Numbered from the stretch's first letter, positions 36,401-47,649 are shown. The stretch: DNA of 64,000 nt from Septoria linicola (GCA_024114885.1 CP099423.1:2170001-2234000), one strand, 5' to 3'. A program made the numbers and translations. Notes: generated by a model from the sequence alone, not told the origin.

Positions 36401-39200
36401 TATTATTATAGTATCTAATAAATATAGTATCCTTTCCTCTATTTATTAGTTTATTACTCCTTACCTACTAAGGCTATACTCTTATATCTATATATACTAT
36501 AGCTCTATATCTCTATACTTTAAGGTAGGAGACTATTAGTTTAATCTTATTAAAAGCTTTATTAGGTAAGAGCTTAAATCTCTTAATATTAGGTCTATTT
36601 AGGAGCTTATTCTTTATATATATCTATACTTTAAGAGCTTCTAGCTAAAACTTAATAGGTATCTTACTTTCTTTAAGTATTACTCTAATAGAGGCCTTTA
36701 ATATTTAGATAGACCTCTTAACTACTCTATTCTAGAGTAAATTATAGGCCTTAGTTAGCTTAAGAGTAATTCTAAAGTCCTTCTCCTACTATCTAATTAA
36801 AGTAGTAATCTCTCTAGTATTATTAGCTCTTATAGACTTAAGAAGTACTACTAACTACCTTTCTACCTTAATCCTCTAGTTCTAAAGAGTAGTTAGTATA
36901 TCTAATCTAGCTTTAAGTAGAAATACCTATTTCTTTTTTAAGAAATTATTAATAATCTTAAGCTACTATATAAAACCTTTTACTAATAATAGTAATAGTC
37001 TATAAATATCTACTAATATAAGGGCTAATCTTTTAGGTCTTCTCTTAATAGACTTACCTAGGTATTTCTTTATCTTACCTATTATATAGATCCTATACTT
37101 ATACTCTTCCTAGTTAGAAATTAGAATTCTTTCCTTTAGGTTAGTAACTTTATAAAGGTTTAAGAGTAACTCTCTTCTAAAGTATATAAATCTTCTATAC
37201 TATAGCTTCTACTATTTTAGATCCTTCTCTAATAGGGTAGTATAGGTATTATTAACCTTTATAGGATTATATAGTAAGTAATATAACTTTTCCTATAGAA
37301 GAGGTAATATCTTACTAATAAATAGAACACCTCTAACTAGCTTAGTCTTTATAACTATTTAGCTATCTAGAGAGGTAAGAGTGAAATTAGGCTTCTAGAC
37401 TCTAAATTACTTACTAAACTAATCCTATAATATAAGATTTACTCTAAGATTAGGAACAAATAGTACTCTATTAAGTAGAACTTCTCCTCCTAAGATTCTC
37501 TTTATCTATACTAGTCTAGAGTAGGTTATATAGAGGTATCCTCCTCCTACCTTAATCTATACTTTCTTTCTTAGTAGCTTTACTAATCTAAAGAAGGATA
37601 GTTAGTTAGTTATATAGGATAAGGTATAGGAATCTAAAAGCTATTCTTAGAGTAATAACTTGCCTTTAGCCTTAATTATAGAATAGGCTAACTTATCTTA
37701 GTTATTATCTTCTAATAGAGAATTATTATTACTTCTAGAACTAGATTAAGTTCTAGAATTAGAACTAGAACTAGACTCCTAAGCTAAAAATCCTTTCTTT
37801 AGAAGCTTTCTAGACTTTTCTATTCTCTAAAGCTACTTACCTATTCTCTAGATAGCCTTCTTTAGCTTATTATATAATAATAACTTATAGACAGCTTTCT
37901 TAATATATCTAGTATTCCTTAGTAAAGAAGATCTTCTAACTCTCTCTCTAAGGAATAATCTCTAAGGATCCTTCTAGTTCTTAGTACTATTTCTCTACTA
38001 GGACAGTTTCTTAGTAGTAGAGAGGTTAGGACAATCTTTTAACTAGTACTTCTCTTTCTTATAGAGCTAGTATATTAGTAGGGACTTTTTTTAGTAGAGC
38101 TACCTAGAATAGAATATAGCTAAACCTATATCTATCTTATCTAGATTATCTCTTACTTCTTAGGACTTAAGTAGAAGGAGAATAGTGTCTATATCTAAGG
38201 ATAGTTAGGTTATAATAGTATCCTTAGCTACTTAGTATAATATAGATAGGGACTATAGGAGATACTTTAGTCTTTTCTCTTAGCTCTAGTAGTAAGCTTC
38301 CTAAGGATTAATCTTAGTAATCCTCTTACCTAGGCCTCTAAGGTATCTCTATACTTTCTTAATTATCTTATTAGGTAATATTCTAAATATAATAAACTAC
38401 TTAATTAGACCTATAGTATAGGACTCTAGAACTCTATTATACTTATTCTAGAGAATTACCTATATCTTAGCTACTAGTATAGTAATATACTATATCTCTA
38501 GCTCTATCTTATTATCTTTACTAATACTATATCTAATACTAAACCTATATACTATATTATCTTTTAAGAAGTATTAATTCTAAGTAATATATATCTAGAG
38601 ACTAGTATCCTACTAAACTATATATAGGTTCTCTCTAATAATTAGTTAGCTAATTACCTAGAACTAGTCCTTTCTTTCTAGCTTATCTGTCTATAGCTTA
38701 AACTATCTCTTCTAGTTAGTTCTATCTAGGATTAGAATCCTTTAGCTCTTCTTATCCTCTTAGTCTATTATAGAAATAGGTAAATAGAATAAATAATTAG
38801 TAGAATACTTTAGACTAGCTAAGGATTCTAGAGAAGAGTAATTTCTTATAGTAGAGAGACTAGCTCTAAGGGATAGGGATTCCTCGTATTTAGGAAATTA
38901 CTAAGACTTAGATCTTTCTCTCTTAGTAGAGTTTCTATTACTAGGTAGTAGGAAGGCTAAGTAGCCTCTTCTAACTCTAGTAATACTAGGTATAGTAGTA
39001 GAGAACTAGGTAGGTATTAATAAAGTAGAAACATACTACTATCTTATAGAGATCTTTACTAACTTATATACTACTAGGTATAAACTAGCTTCGTTAGTAA
39101 TATAGTTAGAGAAACTTCTAGGCTCTAAATATTTTCTATAAATTATAAGGGATATAAGTAACCTATACTAATATAGTTTACTCCTATTTAGTATATAAAC
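33483..39200 (-). pseudogene. Copia-4 gag-pol relic
   Basis: Read on the minus strand with TAA/TAG as Gln or Trp, gag occupies about 39,000-37,900, with a zinc-knuckle-like part near 38,050. Integrase lies at about 37,000-36,150 with LDILTTLQNQRIKVERQLVV and KLTKAYN, and a linker with Ser/Leu-rich text follows. Reverse transcriptase spans roughly 35,950-34,300, with a palm-motif region near 35,140 (INDI). CG dinucleotides are nearly absent in addition to CA and TG. All stop codons found in the frame are TAA or TAG. It encoded the copia polyprotein and is dead in this copy. Confidence 0.75.
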
Positions 39201-39202
39201 TC

Positions 39203-39214
39203 GGGCTTATAACC
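39203..39214 (-). promoter_or_regulatory. Candidate primer-binding site of Copia-4
   Basis: On the minus strand ggttataagccc directly follows the 5' LTR. Before RIP this would read like GGTTATGAGCCC, resembling the initiator-Met tRNA-type sites of copia elements. The same sequence lies next to the LTR in Copia-2 (near 26,301-26,311). Confidence 0.5.
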
Positions 39215-39491
39215 TATTAAAAGTAGAGGGCGTGTTATATACTATATAATATTAAGGAGAGTATAGCGTAGTAAAGAAGAATAGAGGATTAATCTTAAAC
39301 TAACTTATATATATAGTATAGTAGTAATATACTAGGAACTAAATATAAAGTTAATTAAGTTCGTTATCTAAGAAGAGAAGAAAGAGAAGCAAGATATACC
39401 TCTTACTAAGCCTTAGGTAGATACCTTAGGTATCTAGAACTATACTTAAATGTCTATGTCTAGACTAACTATCTAGGATATATTCTTAACA
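39215..39491 (-). repeat. Copia-4 5' LTR (277 bp)
   Basis: This copy keeps the least mutated terminus, ending on the plus strand in tattcttaaca, which shows the original TG...CA ends. It is followed on the minus strand by the candidate primer-binding site and gag leader. Confidence 0.88.
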
Positions 39492-41803
39492 AGCTATCTT
39501 ATTTACTATCCTCTACTAGCTCGCTCTTAATATTAATAAACTAGTTACGTCTTTAATATTAATCTTTCTATAGTACTACTCTAATACTTCTATTAGTATA
39601 AATAGCTTTAGTAATTCCTTATTCTAATAGTATTATATCTTTTCTATACCTAGATAAGATATTCTATAGTATATAATACTAGTCTTTAGATCTCTATATA
39701 TTAAGCTCTTAGTCTTAAACTACTTTAGGTAGTCGTAGCTTATAGCGATATAGCCTTCGAGCCTATATATCTAATAATCTAAAATCTTTAGAGCGATCGC
39801 TATATAGGCCTTAATTATTAACCTATTATCTATTATAGCTAAATTAATTAAAATCTCCTAGCTATAAGTAGGCCTTAGAATATATAGATAGTCGTAATTA
39901 TAAGATCTTACCTACTAACTTATCGACGAGTATAGTAGCTATAGGCCTTCTTCTTAGAGTCGACGAATCGTAGTAATTACGAGTTCTTATATACTAGTAG
40001 TAATATTATCGATACTTACTATTTTATAGCTTCTATAGACTACTATTTCTCTAGTATTAAACTTAGAGTTTAGCCTTAGAGTAGACTTTCTTACTACTCT
40101 ATATAACTATTAGATATCTCTACTATCTTTATTATATACTTCTATTCTAAAGTCCTTATTATAGTTAATCTAATACTAGGCTATTAATAAGAGTTTACTA
40201 TAATCTAAGTTACTACTATTAAGGTCTAATCTAAGATAGGCCTAGAGCCTCTTACTAAAGTAAAATAGAAGGCCTTATATAAATAGAAGAGTATAAGAGT
40301 ACTCGTCTATATACGAAGTAGGTATAGTATTAGAGTAGAGTATAAACTACCTTAAGTACTCTAAGAGATTATTATCCTTACTATAGTTAACTTTATAAAG
40401 GTTTTCTATATAGTAGTAGTTTCTAAGTAAGTATATATTATTATACTTTTAGTATTCCTTATTAATTAAATTCTTGAACTTAGTATAGTTACGCTTATAG
40501 AAACTATTAAGGCGCTAGTATTATCTATATTAGATAAACGTAACTTAAGTAAGTAGCTTCTTATAAAGCTATTTATTATTATTAATAAGTAGAATAGTAT
40601 AGTTTCTATATATAGCTTTAAATTACTTAATATACTCGGTTCTATTCTCTCTATTAAAGAAGAGATTCTAGTCCGAGCTAGGTATTAGTAGAACCTAAGC
40701 GATAATTACTTACTAGTCTTAGGTTATATAGATAGTCTCTATAAGTAGCTAGAACTATACTATAGATAATCTACCTCCTAAGTCTAGTTCTTAAATAGTA
40801 TTAGCGTTAGAGTTAAGAGTATTACCTTCTTAGTTCTTAGTCTCTATAGATATATTGTTATCTAGTAAAGAGAATAAAGTAAAAGTAGATAGAAGCTTTA
40901 CTAGAGATTTTCGAATTTACTTATTAAGTTAATTAGGTAAGCTACTATCTAGTATTATAGGCTAGCTAGTAGATACTAATTTACTTATAGAGCTTGTTCG
41001 AATATATTCTAAGAGTATATTATACTCTCCTTAATTAGGTTTTTAAATAAAATATAGTTATTATTTTAGTTCTTATTTAAAAAAGATAACTAAAATATAA
41101 GAGTCTAAAGTTTTATTAGCTATTAGAAAGTAAATATTAAATTTTTATAATACTAGAGCTATATTAATTATACCTAATAAGTAAAGATATATTACGTTAT
41201 ATAGCTCGACTATTTATAGTAAGGCGCGTCTATCTTACTTATTTAGATAGTCTATTATATAACTATAGTAGTATAATATTATATTCGCCTATACTATATA
41301 CTTTTTCTAGAGCCTTAGATATAATTAGTACCTTTAGCTAAACGATTAGCGTCTAACGCTATACTAGAGCTTATTCTAAGCGTTCTATATACTAGAGAAT
41401 ATAAGATTACCTAGATAGGTCTAGCCTATCTTATAGCTTCTACGCTATCTAAACGAGAGCGTTTTTATACTAAACTAGAGTCTAATCGAACACTATTATA
41501 GGTATAGAGACTCTAAGTAAGTCTCTAATATAGTAAGTCGTCTTACTATCTATACGATAATTACTAAATAGATCTATACTAAGAGATACTAGAGGTTTAT
41601 AACTTTTCTAAGTTAGAGCGATATCTATATTCTAGAGGCTTCTATATTATTATAGCCTTTTAAGTCGCCTCTTATCTAGGCTTCTTTAGGCCTCTTATCT
41701 AATATTTATAGTATATTAGTTCTTACTTTAAGACTATCTTCTACTCTCTATACTTCTAGTACTAGTATAAGAGAGAAGCGATAGCTCTATCTTCGGCTCT
41801 ATT
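39492..41803 (-). pseudogene. Gypsy-1 leader and gag relic, truncated
   Basis: The minus strand aligns colinearly with Gypsy-2 from just after its 5' LTR to about 56,041. It covers an untranslated leader of about 1.1 kb and the gag-like frame (a match to RENVTEYIKRFKVLYRNYAI lies near 40,650). The copy has more C-to-T and G-to-A changes than Gypsy-2. It stops at the Copia-4 junction, so late gag and protease are missing. Confidence 0.75.
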
Positions 41804-42081
41804 AATAGATAATAACTACTCTAATACTAACCTTCTAGATAGGTATAAGAGTAGCTATTATAGAACAAGATCTATTTAGATAGTAATAGTCTTATAATAC
41901 GTAGGTTAGATAGTAGTAACGAGCTTAAACTAGTAGCTCTAGGCTTAAGAGTTTATATTAGGACTATAGGATATTAAATTAATTAAGTAGAGTAAATATT
42001 CCTATCTTAGAAATAGACTACTATCTTAGTTTTATACTAAAGCTACTAAGTATAGTATATAGGTAGGTCTTTACCTTACTA
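41804..42081 (-). repeat. Gypsy-1 5' LTR (278 bp)
   Basis: It pairs with 29,247-29,524 and corresponds to the Gypsy-2 LTR at 53,462-53,739 in reverse orientation. On the minus strand it begins tagtaaggtaaagacc. Confidence 0.88.
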
Positions 42082-42320
42082 ATATTTAGATATAGTTCTA
42101 GATATCTAAGGTATCTATCTAAGACTTAGTAAGAGATATATCTTACTTCTCTTTCTTCTCTTCTTAGATAACTAACTTAATTAACTTTATATTTAGTTTC
42201 TAGTATATTACTACTATACTATATATATAAGATAGTTTAAGATTAATCTTCTATTCTTCTTTACTACGCTATATCCTTCTTAATATTATATAGCCTCTAA
42301 CGCTCTCTACTTATAGATAG
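42082..42320 (+). mobile_element. Copia-3: remaining 3' LTR piece after Gypsy-1 insertion
   Basis: The sequence resumes the 277 bp copia LTR at its 39th base (ATATT, the duplicated target) and runs to its end at ctctctacttatagata. Together with 29,204-29,246 it makes one complete LTR, which proves the nesting order. Confidence 0.85.
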
Positions 42321-42700
42321 GTCTTAAGCCTATCTTTTTTAAGATATATCTCTATACTACTAAATAGTAGAGAATAGTATAATAAACGCTCTAGCGCTAT
42401 TATATAAAATAATTACTATAATTCTACTAGAAAGAGCTAGGATACGGTTAAGATAGGTCTATATAGCTATACTTAGCGCTATATAGTACGTATCGATATA
42501 GGCGACTAGCTACTACCTATTTATAGTAGTACGCTAGTCCTCTCTATCTATCTATACTAAGCTTAATTAGATAGTATAGTACGTACTAAAGCGCCTGTCT
42601 TTAAGCTACTCTATAGCTTATTAGCCTTATACTATATAAGCGCTACGTGCTAGTTAGAGGTTCTATCTAGTATATAGTCTAGACGTTGTTCGAGTGTCGA
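42321..42700. other. RIP-mutated spacer before the gene island
   Basis: AT-rich DNA with CG retained but CA and TG scarce continues to about 42,680, where CA and TG return. No LTR or protein match was found. It is probably a fragment of an older repeat or flank affected by RIP spreading. Confidence 0.4.
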
Positions 42701-42773
42701 CGAAGGGGTTTTCACTTCGAGAAGTCGATCTCAGCTACAACGCACAGCCAATATATATGTACTCCTCTACCTG

Positions 42774-43866
42774 CTACTCCCAAAACATGTACACCCTCAC
42801 CTCTGAGCTTTGTCTCACTTCTTCCTCCTCCGTCCCGGGCAGCACAGGACTGGCGTGTAGCCCACATGCTGCAATACTTGGGTCCGTTTCAGCAGCTGAA
42901 TCTGCAAATTTGATAATCAACACCTCATTTGGCTTCTGTTCCGGCACCCAATACCACTTCTGCTTCACTGGCTGTTTTGGAGGCCTACCAGTATATGCCT
43001 CGATAATGTAGTCACCCTCAGCATTGATACCGCTTGGGATCCGATTCTCAGTTGCCACGAGATCGTCGGGATCAAGTGTACGGTAGTCTGCTACAGCAAT
43101 TGGATCACGTTTGACCGTTTTCAATGGCCGCTAGTTGAAATCAGTAACAGACCGCCTACTGTACTGAACGAGTCACTCACCCACACACTATAAGCGGCAT
43201 AGCGAGGAACTTCAACGTCGTGACTAGCTTTCCTAAGCGCTTCTGCGTCCATGATATTCTTGGCTGCTTCAGCAATCTCGGTATTGGAGAATTGAAGGGT
43301 CCTTCTCAAGCCTTCAAGAGTCGTGTCAACGTGACACTGACGCGCGGGCTCACTTGCAGACTGTTCGTGTCTGCCGTTGACTAGCTTCCAAGTAAGCTGT
43401 TTTCATCACTCTTGCTCTGGAACATACCTAGCATTCCGTCCTTCGGAATCTGCTCCATTTGCTGATCAATCTCACTGCCACGCATTGGCACAAAGTCGAG
43501 ATCCTGTTGCTTTGATGCGGGTATGCGCCTGAAGCCGATGCTGTGGACAACGCCTCTTTTGGCACCTGTGAGTTTGGCCATCATCTCGAGTACCTCCGGA
43601 GCCAGTTTGTCCTCCGCATTCCTGCCTGCGAGCATCTCATCAGGAGTCAGAGATGAGGCATGCTCAATATAAGTGAAGCCTTGCTGGTCAAGGCCCTCAA
43701 AGCCCCTAGCAACTTCAGTAGATGTGCGGAAGTCGTGTAGCGGTAACTCGAGTTGTTCCAGCCGCTTTGGACGTGGGTTTGCGAAGATTGCTCGATCGTA
43801 TGCAGGAATTGTCAGATCAGGCTCCACGAATCGAAATATCGCATGCTGATTCTGCTTGAAGCTCAT
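42774..43866 (-). CDS. AsaB/CmcJ-like (GA4 desaturase family) enzyme
   Basis: Three exons (43,428-43,866; 43,181-43,380; 42,774-43,130) are joined by introns with GTATGT...CTAG and GTGAGT...CTAG borders, giving 331 residues. The conserved blocks are AYDRAIFANPRP near the N-terminus, CHVDTT-L-G-RR in exon 2, VWRPLKTVKRDPIAVADYRT across the second joint, WYWVPEQKPNEVLIIKF, and a C-terminal block ending EVRVYMFWE. These follow the fungal AsaB/CmcJ family, which includes hydroxylases and desaturases acting in secondary metabolism (family knowledge). The His-Asp pair (HVD) resembles the family's metal-binding motif. The substrate cannot be read from the sequence. The frame is intact, and no RIP signature is seen although mutated transposons lie within a kilobase. 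An upstream GTG would add 11 residues; ATG 43,866 is preferred. Confidence 0.85.
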
Positions 43867-44926
43867 TTTGACTGTCGGATCGAACTGGCAGTGGTGCACT
43901 GGGGAAATTGCTTATAGAGTCCAGCTCATAAGCACAGGATAAGAACGTGAGGTTCACACCCTTGTAGCAGAGCTGTACGAACGATCCAAGTATCGCGGGG
44001 TTCTTTGATGTATATTGTACCCTCAGCTGTCACGAGTTTGATTTAACGTCAGCTGTGAGGACATCTTATTGACGTGCGCCGGTGTCCCTAGAAGCTGGGC
44101 ACTTCAAGGTTGCACCATACACTACGCAGTGAGCGCCTTGTCGTAGATGATCGTCGTGCTTGGTCATGCTCGTAGATGTACACACTTGTGCGGATGGAAC
44201 CGGGAAATGGAAGGGCAGGAGGACAGGGTATATCCTGACCGCATTTGCTGTGCAATGACATCGTGGGGTAGCAGAGCCGACCGCCCAATCGTATAATTGG
44301 AGGCGAGATTCATGTTGGTGAGCTGGTGTGCGTTGACATCGACACATGTCGAGTCCAGCTTGAGGCTATACAGATGCAGAATAGAAGAAGCGAGCCGGAG
44401 GTCCAGTACTGCTCAGGCCCCTTGACAAAAATTTGGAACGGCGCGGGTGCAGCCGGCTTCCACCTTCTCAACAAGTTTTGCAGGTAGGAGGCCTCGCCAT
44501 ACCAATGTAGCTCGGAGATTAATCTCTACAAGAGCACAACCTGCACGCACGTGATGCATTGATCGATCAGCTTGGCGAGACTGGCTGACTCATGCACAAT
44601 CGCCTTAGGAGGCTTTACATCACCAGCCCAATTCGACCGCACCGTTTGCTGTCATGCACTCGGCCTAGCTAGCGAAGACGGACAAATTGCGCAAGAAGGA
44701 AAAGCAGCTAAAGAGGCAGCAATGCGAAGGTGTCAGAGCGGAAGTCCAAGACAGAAGACGCCAGCCAAAAAGTCTCCTGGTCAAAACATGCTATGGGCAC
44801 CAGAGCCACCCTCCGATAATCTCTGTGCCACAAGGAACAAGTTCCTAGTAGCTCCTACAGGCCAGCTTTGGCTATCGCTCGGCAGACACTTTCTTTTCGT
44901 TCCCACCTCGGCCCTAGCGATAGCGT
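43867..44926. other. Spacer between AsaB-like gene and ALDH pseudogene, no supported gene
   Basis: About 1.06 kb of normal-composition DNA lies upstream of the AsaB-like gene and downstream of the ALDH relic. One plus-strand frame of 148 residues (44,572-45,018) runs into the antisense of ALDH and matches nothing I know. The promoter of the AsaB-like gene should lie at its left end. Confidence 0.45.
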
Positions 44927-46517
44927 TCATACTGCAAGATTCACATGGACCGCCTTTGTTTGCGTGTACGCGTCCAAAGCATACGACCCGAGCTCTCGCC
45001 CAATGCCTGAAGACTTGAAGCCCCCAAAGGGAATGCCGTAGTGCGAATCGCCACTGGAGTTGATCCAGACCATTCCTGCTTTTAGCTTTCTCGCCACCTT
45101 GTGAGCACGCGAGATCTTCTCCGTGAAAAGTGCCGCCGCCAGCCCGTACTGCGTGTCATTCGCCTTTGCAACAACATCCGCATTATTCACGAACTGGCTT
45201 ATAGTCACCACTGGTCCGAAGATTTCCTCACGGATGATGGTAGAAGTTTCAGGCGCCTGCTGAGCGTCAGCTTCATGTCCATCCACAAATGTTGGACAGA
45301 CGACTCACATTGACGAACACAGTCGGCTGAACAAAGTATCCTGCACGGTCAACTTTACCTCCTCCAGTGACTGCGTAAGCCCCTTCCTGCTTACCCTGCT
45401 CCAGATATGTCAGGACTTTGTCATATTGGGCCCGCGACACTTGCGGCCCGTGGTTGACGCCGCTATCGAACGGAGCTCCGATGCTCGCGACCTTCTCTGT
45501 GTATTCCACGAAAGCCTTTACGAACTCGTCGAAGCGCGTCTCATGCACATAAATCCTCGATGTAGACGTACACACCTGGCCAGAATTATCCATGATACCG
45601 GTGTGCGCCCACTGTACTGCATTCTGCATCTCTGCATCCTCAAATACTATCAGAGGTGACTTGCCGCCACATTCGAGCGTAACATTCTTGAGATTTGCAG
45701 CTGCAAACCTCATTATTGCCTTTCCGGTCGCTGTGCTGCCAGTAAAGGCTATCTTGTCCACTCTCTGATGCTCTGCTAGCGCCTTTCCGGTTGTTGAGCC
45801 TAGTCAAGGAATGATGTTGACGACGCCAGGCGGAAAGCCTGCCTCTTTGACAAGTGTGCCAAAGTACATGGCCGATAGAGGAGTCTGCTCTGCGGGGTTG
45901 AGGACTACCGCGTTCCCGCAGGCCAATGCAGGTGCCACTTTCCATGCTAGCATCATGATCGGGAAGTTTCAAGGGATTATCTGGGCGCACACGCCTAAAG
46001 GTTCCTGTGTGGTATAGCAACTGACGCGAAAACAATCAGCATGTGATTTGCATACAGATCCGCAGACTCCTGCTCACAGCTTGTCGGCCGAGGTCTCGAT
46101 TTGCTTGCCATCAATCTTGTCGGCCCAGCCAGCATAGTATTCGAAGACATTCACTGTCTCATCCAGATCGCCCGCCAACGCAGCCTCATACGGCTTTCCG
46201 AGGTCATATGCGTCAATGGCAGCCAACAACTGTCTCTCTCTGGACAGGATGGATGCGAGTCTGAAGAGGATCTTAGACCGCTCCTTTGGCGTGAAGTCTG
46301 ACCAGGGCCCATCGTCGAACGCTACACGTGCAGCATCAACTGCAAGATCAACGTCTTCAAGCGAAGCGCCTCTGACGCTTAGGATAGATTGATCACAGGC
46401 TGGGTCCACGACTTCAAACTCATCACCGCTTCCTTTCACGTATTCATTGTTGATGAACAGACCGATTGGCTGCTCATAGGAGGTACCGTTTGGCAGGCGA
46501 ATTTGTGTGGAAGACAT
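44927..46517 (-). pseudogene. NAD(P)-dependent aldehyde dehydrogenase with two in-frame TGA codons
   Basis: Three exons (46,078-46,517; 45,309-46,020; 44,927-45,259) with GTGAGC and GTGAGT donors restore a 494-codon frame, the usual ALDH length. Family motifs are present: FINNEYVKG, DLGKPYEAAL, KVAPALACGNAVVL, FTGSTATGKAI, the glutamate block TLECGGKSP, the catalytic cysteine in NSGQVCTSTSRIYV, REEIFGPVV and GFKSSGIGRELG. However, the codon expected for Trp in IIPWNFP is TGA (45,969-45,971), and the Gly expected in IIPGLG is TGA (45,804-45,806). The gene therefore cannot give the full enzyme by normal reading. The enzyme would oxidise an aldehyde to a carboxylic acid in the cytosol. Neither stop is a CpA-type RIP change: one is a CpC transition and the other appears to be a transversion. 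Assembly error is the alternative to true loss. Confidence 0.85.
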
Positions 46518-46933
46518 GGCTGTTGTCCTCAATGGTCGATGAGCTGCGATCGGCATTATTTAATATTGCTATATCAGCTCGACTAGAGACCCTGAAAGGA
46601 ACACCACGCTAGGCGCATACGATACTATAAAGGGTAGTCGGTAGAAGGCTTCCTTACATGACGAGGTTTACTACGTGACGAGGGAATTCTAGTATTATAT
46701 TCATTTTATAAAGCGTTATATAACTTAATAACTAGTAGACTAATTAATACGCTCTTAACTACGTTATCTACGCTATATATCTAGCTTACTCTAGTTAACT
46801 TTAAGTATAATAATATAGCTTAGTTTACGTATTATTTATCGCTTTATTATAGATAGCTATTTCTTCTTAGTACTAGCTTTCTTTACTTCTAAACCTACTA
46901 AATCAAGTACCTATAGTTTCTTATATAGAGTTA
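46518..46933. other. ALDH upstream region passing into RIP-mutated DNA
   Basis: The first 150 bases have normal composition and may hold the ALDH promoter. CA and TG become rare from about 46,690. No gene is visible before the inverted repeat of the pogo element. Confidence 0.5.
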
Positions 46934-46956
46934 TAGTAAAACTTCTATAACGCGAT
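46934..46956 (+). repeat. Pogo-1 left terminal inverted repeat
   Basis: These 23 bases are the exact reverse complement of 48,724-48,746. The preceding TA (46,932-46,933) is the target duplication. Confidence 0.92.
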
Positions 46957-47649
46957 CCTCTATAAGCTAATAACCTCTACTACGCGATAATTTTATCTTT
47001 AACTCGTAATTTTAGCTAGTAACCTACGACCTACTAATATCGACTACCTTACTATCGATTATCGTGTTATAGAGGCTACTAAAGTTACTAAACAACGTAG
47101 TATCTCTATCGCTTAGAGGTAATCCCTTTACTAATATACCTAGTAGTATCCTTACCTTCGTTAATAAGCTCTTAGAGTATAGTTTAGAATCGAGTTCTAG
47201 CGAGATATTATATAGTCTATAGTATTAGAGAGTCTCTTAGCTAAATTTAGCTATCTTAATAGTAGCGATTAAGGCCGACTCTAGAGTACCTAGTAACGTA
47301 AGAAGGCTATTAGGTAGCTAGAACTCGATAGAGCTCTAATTAAATAGGTTAAATAGAGCTAGGTAGACCTTCTACTTACTAGAGATCTCCTAAAAACTAA
47401 AGTAATACGCTTCTAGTAGATACTAGATTACTATTAAGGTATAGAGGTACCTTAGTTTATAAATAGATAGCTTGACTTATTTAAGAAGAGATATAGAATT
47501 AAAGTAAGAGTTCGTTATAGAGAGGATACTAGTATTTAAGAGAAGGCTATTTAATAATAGATTAGTTAGGTTTAGGCTCTTATAAGGATATATCGTCTAT
47601 AAGATATTTATAACTATAATAAATCAGGTATATACTAGAAGATAGTACC

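Larger units (their letters stand above)
33195..39491 (-). mobile_element. Copia-4: complete RIP-mutated copia nested in Gypsy-1
   Basis: Two 277-base LTRs (5' at 39,215-39,491, 3' at 33,195-33,471) enclose about 5.7 kb with gag, integrase and reverse transcriptase relics on the minus strand. LTR ends read TGTTAA...TTAACA after allowing for RIP. The flanks (ctagt to the left, agcta to the right) do not form a target duplication, and the gypsy sequence is not contiguous across the element. It therefore either arrived with a deletion or was joined by later recombination. Confidence 0.85.
29247..42081 (-). mobile_element. Gypsy-1: RIP-mutated Ty3/gypsy element carrying a nested copia
   Basis: Direct LTRs of 278 bases bound the element (29,247-29,524 and 41,804-42,081). 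It is inserted in the 3' LTR of Copia-3; the target ACATT now reads ATATT on both sides (29,242-29,246 and 42,082-42,086). Transcription ran on the minus strand: the part from 41,803 down to 39,492 aligns with Gypsy-2 from its 5' LTR to about 56,041, and 33,194 down aligns with Gypsy-2 from about 62,283. The 6.2 kb between, holding late gag and pol, is absent, and Copia-4 sits at the gap. Confidence 0.85.

Noticed and set aside
44572..45018. Plus-strand frame of 148 residues
   Set aside because: It overlaps the last ALDH exon in antisense, its composition looks random, and no supporting signals are seen.
45804..45971. ALDH stop codons as a product of RIP leakage
   Set aside because: RIP changes CpA, which would give TAG or TAA at Trp codons. 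The observed TGA codons are a CpC-type change and an apparent transversion.
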